From Collinsella aerofaciens (GTDB lineage: Bacteria > Actinomycetota > Coriobacteriia > Coriobacteriales > Coriobacteriaceae), in assembly GCA_014846205.1 (NCBI GenBank), contig RKAY01000121.1:1-9149 (forward strand): a DNA stretch of 9,149 nt. The letters run 5' to 3'. Position 1 is the first letter of the stretch. Every line of letters begins with the position of its first letter. The position numbers were made by a program, and so were the translations under genes. Shown here in pieces: positions 1 to 5,409 of the stretch. The notes beneath the pieces were generated by a model. It did no database searches and was not told the DNA's origin. It was given only the letters and a program-made list of their open reading frames with translations.

Positions 1-2369
1 GATATCTGATTCGCCGCCATAACGACCGGATCGCCCAGGGCCTTGAGGATATCGGGCATATCGAGGTATGCGCTTCGGTCGCCGCCCTTGGCAAGACCGG
101 CATGATGCGCCTCGTCAATAACGACAAACCCGATACGCCCCGAGCGCGCAAAGCGGTCGCGGTGAATAGACAGGAACTCAGGCGTCGTGAGCACGATGCC
201 GATGCGGCCCGAAGCCAGGCCGGCAAACACGTCATCGCGCGCTGCTTCCACGGTCTCGCCGGTCAGCACGCCGACGCCAATGCCGAGCGCAGCCATCGTC
301 GATGAAAGATGATAGGCCTGGTCGGCAACGAGGGCGCGCAGCGGATAGACAAAGATGCTCGCACGCCCTCGAAGGACCGCCTCGCGCGCGGCGTGCACAT
401 GGAAGATGAGCGACTTGCCACGCCCCGTCCCCATAACGGCCAAAACGCTCTGGTGGTCGGCGAGCGCGTCGAGTGCCTCGACCTGCGCGCGATGTGGCTG
501 GTTCGAGCCGATAAAGCTATGGATAAGCGAGCGCGTGAGCTCGGTATAAGAAAGCTGGGCGAGCGTCTCGCGTTTACGCGACTCCAAACGCAGGCCAGAA
601 TCCGCCGGCTGCACGCCGCGGCGAAGCTCGCATGCCGGATCGTCGATATTGGACGCCGCGGTATCGCGCACCAAGACATCCTTGATCATGAGCTTGGGCT
701 TCACGCGTCCCTGCCAATGCTCGGCCACGGCCTCGAACACCAAGTCGACGGCGCTGTCGCAATTGATGAGCCTATCGATCTGCGGCACGCGGAACATGAT
801 GGCCGGCACACTCGCGGCGCCATCGGTCGCCACAAAGCGCATGTGCTCGCCGGTTTTGCCCACCACGGCGCGATCGCACATCGTCACGCCCTCGGCAGCC
901 AGAAGCGGTACCTTATTGCCCTGGCCAAACGGCTCAAGACGGGAGATTTGCTCGATGGTCTCAATATTCAGCTCGGAGAGGTCAACAGTGGCGGCAACCT
1001 CGTCAGTGTCCTCAAAGTCCTCGGCGGGAAGCTCCGATAGCACGGCCGAAAGGCGACGGCGGAACTCATCGAGCTTGGATGCCTCGATGGTCACGCCCAC
1101 CGCACCGGCATGCCCGCCGCGGCGAATCAGCAGGTCGGAGCAGCGCTCGACGGCGTCGAACAGGTTGACCTTGCCCACCGAGCGGCCCGATCCGCGTGCA
1201 ACGCCGTCCTCGATCGAAAAGAGCAGCGCCGGCACGTGATATCGGTTGGTGAGGCGGCTCGCCACGATGCCTTTGACGCCCTCGTGCCAGCCCTCGCCGC
1301 CCACGACGATTGCGCGCCCGCCGTCATAAGTCTCCTCGACCTTCGCCATGGCATCGCGCGTAAGCTCGGCCTCGATCTCGCGGCGTTGGCGATTGATTTC
1401 CTCGAGCTCGGCTGCCAGTGCACTTGCTTCGATAGGATCACGGGCAAGCAGCAGGTCGAGCGCCAGCTTGGGATCAGCCATGCGGCCGGCAGCATTCAGA
1501 CGAGGGATGAGCGAAAACGACAGGCCGTCGGCCGTAATGGTAGAAAGGTCGGCCTTGGCAAGTGCGGCAAGCGCGATATAGCCGGGACGGGCCGTCACGC
1601 GCATCTGCTGGATGCCCTCGGCGACCAGTGCGCGATTCTCGGGCGTGAGCGGCATCATGTCGGACACGGTGCCCAGCGCCGCGACCTCTATCAGCGAACG
1701 CCAATACGACGGCTTGCCCAAACGCTCGCCCAGGACCTGCACCAGCTTGAGTGCCACGCCGGCACCGGCAAGCTCGCGCGAGGGGCCCTCGCCCTCGAGC
1801 TTGGGATCGGTCAGGGGCACGCCCTGCGGCACCTGGTCGGACGGCTCGTGATGGTCCGTGACCACCAAATCGATCCCCAGGCTCTCCAGATAGGAGACCT
1901 CTTCCTTGGCAGCAATACCGTTATCGACGGTCACGATCAGGTTGGGTTGGGCGAGCTCGTTAACACGGTCGAGCGCCGCACGCGACAGGCCGTAGCCCTC
2001 GTCAAAGCGATGCGGAATAAACGGCGTGACGTCGGCGCCAAACGAACGTAGCGCCTCGGTCAACAGACAAGTCGACGTAATGCCGTCGACGTCAAAATCG
2101 CCAAAGACGGCGATGCGCTCGTGGCTGCGAATAGCACGCTCAACGCGGTCGGCGACGACCGCCATGCCCGGAATAACGAGCGGGTCCGCCCAGTCGCGAT
2201 CGAGCGAAGGCGTCAAAAACAGCTGGCCTTCCTCGATGGATGTAATGCCGTGCGCAACCATAATGCGCGCCACCAGCCCGGGTATGCCCAGGCCAGCCGA
2301 AAGCTCCTTTTCGAGCTCGGGGTTTTGCTGAGCGACCGCCCAGCGATGCGTCGTCTTAAGCGATGACAT
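1..2369 (-). CDS. recJ: RecJ single-strand DNA exonuclease fused to an SF2 (RecQ-like) helicase domain, 3' end outside window
   Basis: 789 codons are readable without a stop, and the frame is still open at base 1. Residues ~80-570 form a complete RecJ: DHH motif I DFDVDG (91-96), VDNG (148-151), TDHH (171-174), LGTVSDMMPL (232-241), then DHHA1 with WHEGVKGIVASRL (361-373), RGSGRS (392-397) and GGHAGAVG (418-425). The OB region follows, with LEPFGQGN at 478-485. RecJ is a metal-dependent 5'-3' single-strand exonuclease in recombination and mismatch repair. Ordinary RecJ ends near 570 residues. Here the chain continues with RAQVEAL (627-633), Walker A GTGRGKS (647-653), YPLRALVADQ (675-684), LTTPEFL (727-733) and a DEAH box (752-755), which is the first RecA lobe of a RecQ-like SF2 helicase. 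Lobe two should lie beyond the left edge. The ATG at 2369 has a GGGGGTGG Shine-Dalgarno six bases upstream. RecJ identity is sure; the helicase subfamily is less so. Confidence 0.95.
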   Translation of the reverse strand, partial: MSSLKTTHRWAVAQQNPELEKELSAGLGIPGLVARIMVAHGITSIEEGQLFLTPSLDRDWADPLVIPGMAVVADRVERAIRSHERIAVFGDFDVDGITSTCLLTEALRSFGADVTPFIPHRFDEGYGLSRAALDRVNELAQPNLIVTVDNGIAAKEEVSYLESLGIDLVVTDHHEPSDQVPQGVPLTDPKLEGEGPSRELAGAGVALKLVQVLGERLGKPSYWRSLIEVAALGTVSDMMPLTPENRALVAEGIQQMRVTARPGYIALAALAKADLSTITADGLSFSLIPRLNAAGRMADPKLALDLLLARDPIEASALAAELEEINRQRREIEAELTRDAMAKVEETYDGGRAIVVGGEGWHEGVKGIVASRLTNRYHVPALLFSIEDGVARGSGRSVGKVNLFDAVERCSDLLIRRGGHAGAVGVTIEASKLDEFRRRLSAVLSELPAEDFEDTDEVAATVDLSELNIETIEQISRLEPFGQGNKVPLLAAEGVTMCDRAVVGKTGEHMRFVATDGAASVPAIMFRVPQIDRLINCDSAVDLVFEAVAEHWQGRVKPKLMIKDVLVRDTAASNIDDPACELRRGVQPADSGLRLESRKRETLAQLSYTELTRSLIHSFIGSNQPHRAQVEALDALADHQSVLAVMGTGRGKSLIFHVHAAREAVLRGRASIFVYPLRALVADQAYHLSSTMAALGIGVGVLTGETVEAARDDVFAGLASGRIGIVLTTPEFLSIHRDRFARSGRIGFVVIDEAHHAGLAKGGDRSAYLDMPDILKALGDPVVMAANQI

Positions 2370-2421
2370 AGGCACCCACCCCCGATAGGGGCAGGTCGCC
2401 GCGATACCTCTCACGGTTCAT
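2356..2421 (-). CDS. Possible 21-codon leader ORF overlapping the recJ start
   Basis: A short frame starts at ATG 2421 behind a good Shine-Dalgarno (AAAGGA, nine bases upstream). It encodes MNRERYRGDLPLS and eight more residues, and ends in TAA at 2358-2356, inside recJ codons 4-5. It overlaps the recJ start in another frame. A small GC hairpin (2380-2391, CCCC/GGGG with a four-base loop) includes part of the recJ Shine-Dalgarno, so ribosomes reading the leader could open it and couple the two. The peptide resembles nothing I know. Expression is inferred only from the ribosome site and layout; a chance ORF is quite possible. Confidence 0.3.
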   Translation of the reverse strand: MNRERYRGDLPLSGVGAYVIA

Positions 2422-2477
2422 AGCGATGAGTCCTTTGTGTATGCCCGCTTCGGCAGGCAGATCTGTTGAACGGATTT

Positions 2478-2483
2478 ATTATA
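2478..2483 (-). promoter_or_regulatory. Candidate -10 box for recJ
   Basis: The reverse strand reads CGGTATAATAAATCC, a perfect TATAAT. It is about 110 bases upstream of the recJ ATG and about 55 upstream of the leader ORF, in otherwise GC-rich sequence. No convincing -35 hexamer lies at 16-18 bases; the best TTG (TTGGAG) is only 14 away. The -10 match itself is clear, the promoter assignment is inference. Confidence 0.45.
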
Positions 2484-2645
2484 CCGTGCAGCGCGGACTC
2501 CAATCGCCGCAGCACGCCGCGGTTTCGGTAAACGATGCCGGTAATACCCTCGAAATAATCGAGCGTTTCTGACGCACGGACGCATGCGAGCGTCTAGCAT
2601 ATCCATTCAAAACGGATTCACGAGCAAAGGGAGTCACAAGAGCAT

Positions 2646-3644
2646 ATGAAGCAATGGGTTGGACTGGGCAAGTTTCTCGCGGGGCACATGCAGGTCATCG
2701 TTCCGATTTGCGTGACGCTCGGCGTGCTCTTTCCCCAGCAGATTGGCGTGCTCAAGCCCATCGTTCCCGCCCTGTTTGCCTTTATGACGTTCCAAGGTGC
2801 GCTCAGCAACACCTTTCACCAGGTTGCCGAGGTGTTCCGCCGTCCCCTGCATTTGATTTTGGCGTTATTTGTCTCGGCTGTGCTCATCCCCATCGCGGCG
2901 TATGCCATGGGCTCACTGTTCTTTGGCTCCAACCCCAACCTTGTCTGCGGCATCGTGCTCGAGTACAGCGTACCCGTGGCAGTCACTGCCTTTATGTGGA
3001 TTAGCATGTTCGGCGGCAACGGCCCGCTCGCGCTCACCATCATCCTGACGTCCTCGGTCATCTCACCTGTGACGATTCCGCTCACGCTCAAGCTCCTGCT
3101 GGGCGCCACCGTCTCGATTGACGTGCCGAGCATGATGCAGAACATGGCCTTTATGATCGCCATCCCCGCCGTGCTCGGCATCGTAATCAACGAGCTCACG
3201 CGCGGATGGGGACACGAGAAACTCTCCCCCACGCTTTCGCCCGCCTGCAAGTTCATGATGATGGGTGTCATCGCGTCCAACTCCACCGCCATGAGCGAGT
3301 ACGTGCTGCACATGAATGTTGAGCGCTTGGAAGTCGCCCTCTTTATTTTGGTCTTCGCCATCAGCGGCTTTGTCGTCGGTTTTCTGGTCGCCCGTGCGTT
3401 GCATCTGCCGTATAGCGAGACGAGCACCATGTGCTTTACCTGCGGCATGCGCAATATCTCTTCGGGCGCCGTCATCGCCACACAGTATTTTCCCGGCGAG
3501 GTCGTGTTCCCTGTCATGTGCGGCACGCTGTTTCAGCAGGTGCTTGCCTCGATTATCGGGCATCTCTTTGAGCGCCTAACCGGCGAGGAGCGCGCCAAAC
3601 AGCGCAAGCGGGTCAAGGCCGGGCGCGACGCGATGGCACGCTAG
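2646..3644 (+). CDS. BASS-type (bile acid:sodium symporter family) membrane transporter, substrate unknown
   Basis: 332 residues, mostly hydrophobic. About nine or ten membrane segments can be drawn, roughly at 14-32, 36-52, 68-92, 99-120, 127-150, 163-183, 200-218, 227-251 and 272-305. The C-terminal motif GMRNISSGAVIATQYFP (267-283), followed by FPVMCGTLFQQVLASIIG, matches the GMRN signature near the end of the BASS fold. Family members carry bile acids, pantoate, keto acids or other organic anions, usually with sodium. The sequence does not say which, and a bile-acid role should not be assumed from the family name. The tail (311-332) is basic and probably cytoplasmic. The ATG at 2646 is the only sensible start; AAAGGGAG (2626-2632) lies 13 bases upstream, a little far, with AAGAG closer. 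A 5-bp hairpin (2579-2594) sits upstream. The gene is divergent from recJ and apparently monocistronic. Confidence 0.85.
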   Translation: MKQWVGLGKFLAGHMQVIVPICVTLGVLFPQQIGVLKPIVPALFAFMTFQGALSNTFHQVAEVFRRPLHLILALFVSAVLIPIAAYAMGSLFFGSNPNLVCGIVLEYSVPVAVTAFMWISMFGGNGPLALTIILTSSVISPVTIPLTLKLLLGATVSIDVPSMMQNMAFMIAIPAVLGIVINELTRGWGHEKLSPTLSPACKFMMMGVIASNSTAMSEYVLHMNVERLEVALFILVFAISGFVVGFLVARALHLPYSETSTMCFTCGMRNISSGAVIATQYFPGEVVFPVMCGTLFQQVLASIIGHLFERLTGEERAKQRKRVKAGRDAMAR

Positions 3645-3663
3645 GCAGCACACTTTTCGCAGG

Positions 3664-3685
3664 CGCTCGCCTTGCTACGCGAGCG
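3664..3685 (+). terminator. Weak hairpin between convergent genes
   Basis: CGCTCGC (3664-3670) pairs with GCGAGCG (3679-3685) across an eight-base loop, followed on the forward strand by TTTCC. It begins 20 bases after the transporter stop and overlaps the last codons of the convergent GalT-like gene. The T-run is short, so this is at best a weak terminator for the transporter. Confidence 0.28.
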
Positions 3686-4472
3686 TTTCCAGATGCGCGC
3701 GTAGGCGCTCAGCATCGATATCGAGCGTTGTCTCGGCATTGACCTGGGCCAAACGATAGCCGACAAAGTAGGGCGAAACCACCCAACGCGGCAGCGCCTT
3801 GGCAATGGTCCGGCCGTCCATGTGGTAGAAGAACAAGTTGTACGACTCCGCGCAACCGCCGTGGTGCTCGTGCAGGATATAGCGCAGGGCCACCTGAATC
3901 GCATCGGCAAACAGGTCCGCTTCGGCTTGGTCGCGAGCGTCGTCGCTGGCGGCGATTCCCTGTGGAGCCGAGACGTTGACCTCAAAGAATCCCATGATCG
4001 GTTCGGTTGAGATGTTGACCGAGATTCTCCCCCGCCGCCAAACATCGATGCCTTCAAAGTTGGCGGAGGTCAGCGCCGCATAGCCGTCCTCCTGTTCCAA
4101 GCCCACAATCTGCATGTGTGGATGGACGAGGCTGCCGCCCGAAAGCGGGCCTTTGTTCTTGTACATGAGCACACTGCGGTACTGTTGGGAATCGATCATC
4201 TGCTGCCAACAGCCCAGGGCAAACCGCATCACATGATGCAGCCCATCCGGTTCATAGGTCACCAGGTCGGCGTCGTGATTGGCCGACTCGATCAATACGG
4301 TCTGACGGGTGGCCCGCAAGGTCTTGAACTTATTCTCGAGCCAGATGCAGTCACTATCGCGCTCGATGATGTTGGCAAGCCCCTCCGTGTCGCAAAAGGG
4401 GCACGCGGTGCCAGGGCGACGATTATCGTCGGGCTTGCCGCTCGCCTGCTGAACGTCAAATACCAGCGCCAC
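3675..4472 (-). CDS. GalT/HIT-superfamily protein (DUF4931-like), probable nucleotidyltransferase or hydrolase
   Basis: 265 residues. CPFC (24-27) resembles the zinc-binding CPFC of galactose-1-phosphate uridylyltransferase. GGSLVHPHMQI (112-122) matches the HPHxQ active site of that family, where the second histidine (here H119) is the nucleotidylated residue and the following Gln (Q121) supports it. The C-terminal part keeps SYNLFFYHMDG (210-220) and PRWVVSPYFVGYR (228-240), like the second half of GalT-type folds. It is shorter than a classical GalT (~350) but fits DUF4931-type proteins (~260). The substrate is unknown; a true Leloir GalT is unlikely from the length and the absence of galK or galE nearby. 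It starts at GTG 4472, with GGAGG (4481-4485) eight bases upstream inside the end of cutC and an in-frame TAA just before the start. Translation is therefore probably coupled to cutC. Confidence 0.78.
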   Translation of the reverse strand: MALVFDVQQASGKPDDNRRPGTACPFCDTEGLANIIERDSDCIWLENKFKTLRATRQTVLIESANHDADLVTYEPDGLHHVMRFALGCWQQMIDSQQYRSVLMYKNKGPLSGGSLVHPHMQIVGLEQEDGYAALTSANFEGIDVWRRGRISVNISTEPIMGFFEVNVSAPQGIAASDDARDQAEADLFADAIQVALRYILHEHHGGCAESYNLFFYHMDGRTIAKALPRWVVSPYFVGYRLAQVNAETTLDIDAERLRAHLETLA

Positions 4473-4475
4473 GGG

Positions 4476-5153
4476 TTATACCTCCAGCGGCACGATCTTG
4501 GTGCCATGGAGCTCGGAGACGCCTAGTGCCGCCGCGACCGCGTCGCGATTTGCCGTAGTGATGCCGCCGCCGGGAAGGATGGTCAAACGATCGCCTGCAT
4601 ACTCGATTAAACGAGCCAGGTGATCGAAATTATCCTCGATCGACGTACCGGCCGCGCCGCCATGCGTGAGGACGCGCGTAACGCCGCAGTCGGCAAGTGT
4701 ATCAATCGCGTCGAGCTGAGCTTCGGGCGAGAGCTGGTCAAACGCCATATGGAAGGTGATGTCAGGGGACTCGCGCTTGCACTCCTCGGTCGCGCAGCCC
4801 GTAGCCATAACGAGGGCGCCGAGGGTGAGCTCGTCGAGCGCCCAGCCGCCGGCACAGGGCTTGCAGCAGCCAAAGACCAGGCCGTCAACGCCGGCGCTCA
4901 CAGCAAGGCCCAGGTCCATCTCCATCATGCGCAGCTCGTCCTGGTTGTAATGAAAGTCGCCACCGCGCGGACGAATCATGCACATCACTCGCGCGTCATG
5001 CTCGTGAGCGTAGCTGACTGTAGCGCTGATAACGCCGGCGGAAGGCGTGGTGCCACCGACGGCGAGGTTGTCACACAGCTCAATGCGCCCCGCACCGGCC
5101 TCGATGGCCGCCGGCACCCGCTCAAAGTTCTCGGCACAAAACTCGTACAGCAT
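4476..5153 (-). CDS. cutC: CutC family protein (putative copper homeostasis), TIM-barrel
   Basis: 225 residues. CutC signatures appear in order: RIELC (23-27), GGTTPS (33-38), MIRPRGGDF (59-67), GLVFG (91-95), FHMAFD (134-139), VLTHGGAAG (161-169) and ILPGGGI (192-198), with a pattern fitting a TIM barrel. CutC is linked to copper tolerance, but its biochemical role is unsettled; in E. coli the phenotype was traced to an sRNA overlapping the gene's 3' end. I chose ATG 5153 because MLYEFCAENFERV matches the usual CutC N terminus and GGGGG lies seven bases upstream. An in-frame ATG at 5210 would add 19 unfamilial residues and lacks a ribosome site. The protein is Cys-rich (nine Cys), including C96, C97 and C100 in a loop that usually has none. 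It is first gene of a two-gene operon with the GalT-like gene, three bases downstream. Confidence 0.9.
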   Translation of the reverse strand: MLYEFCAENFERVPAAIEAGAGRIELCDNLAVGGTTPSAGVISATVSYAHEHDARVMCMIRPRGGDFHYNQDELRMMEMDLGLAVSAGVDGLVFGCCKPCAGGWALDELTLGALVMATGCATEECKRESPDITFHMAFDQLSPEAQLDAIDTLADCGVTRVLTHGGAAGTSIEDNFDHLARLIEYAGDRLTILPGGGITTANRDAVAAALGVSELHGTKIVPLEV

Positions 5154-5212
5154 AGATAGGCCCCCAAAGACAGCAGATGTTTTCCGACGGGCATTGTCAC
5201 ACATCCCCATGA

Positions 5213-5279
5213 AGTTGCGGTGGAATAGGGACTGTTTTGGCCTCTGGAGCCTTCATTTAGTCCCTATTTCACCGCAACT
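5213..5279. repeat. 67-bp inverted repeat (21-bp arms, 25-base loop) upstream of cutC
   Basis: Left arm 5213-5233 (AGTTGCGGTGGAATAGGGAC and one more T) and right arm 5259-5279 (AGTCCCTATTTCACCGCAAC and T) are reverse complements with one mismatch, which would be a G-U pair in forward-strand RNA. The loop holds a short GGC/GCC stem. No T-run follows on either strand, so it does not look like a terminator. It lies between the divergent cutC and propeller-protein genes and resembles a dispersed palindromic (REPIN-like) element, which only a genome search can confirm. No target-site duplication is evident. Confidence 0.8.
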
Positions 5280-5334
5280 CAGAATGATCTCTTGGGAACG
5301 GCGCAGCTGGCCGAATAAATTTGCCGATGGTGAA

Positions 5335-5359
5335 TGTTGCGCAACATGATTCGCGAATC
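5335..5359. promoter_or_regulatory. Two adjacent perfect 12-bp palindromes, possible operator
   Basis: TGTTGCGCAACA (5335-5346) and GATTCGCGAATC (5348-5359) are each perfect palindromes, one base apart with centres 13 bp apart. They lie 50-75 bases upstream of the ATG at 5410. Back-to-back dyads of this size look like paired regulator sites. No strong promoter was found; TTGCCG (5322-5327) with CATGAT (5345-5350) is a weak candidate that the sites would overlap. The dyads are seen; an operator role is inference. Confidence 0.35.
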
Positions 5360-5409
5360 TTAGGCAACCATGGCAGTATCGACATTCGTATCCAGAGGAA
5401 AGGATTGCC

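Noticed and set aside
309..2051. Long forward-strand open frames opposite recJ (309-1040 and 1110-2051)
   Set aside because: They are antisense to a gene with clear RecJ and helicase motifs. Their translations are Arg/His/Ala-rich and unlike any family, as expected for shadows in GC-rich DNA.
2418..2606. 62-codon reverse frame ending at the leader ORF ATG
   Set aside because: It spans the presumed recJ promoter, is Arg-rich with no recognisable motif, and its start has no good ribosome site.
2500..2645. Forward promoter for the BASS transporter
   Set aside because: TAGCAT and TAATAC can be proposed as -10 boxes, but neither has a -35 hexamer at acceptable spacing.
4476..5210. Longer CutC starting at ATG 5210
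   Set aside because: The 19 extra residues do not match CutC N termini and no Shine-Dalgarno precedes that ATG, whereas ATG 5153 has one.
5213..5279. Terminator reading of the 67-bp inverted repeat
   Set aside because: No T-run follows on either strand, and the element lies between two divergent genes, where no transcript needs ending.
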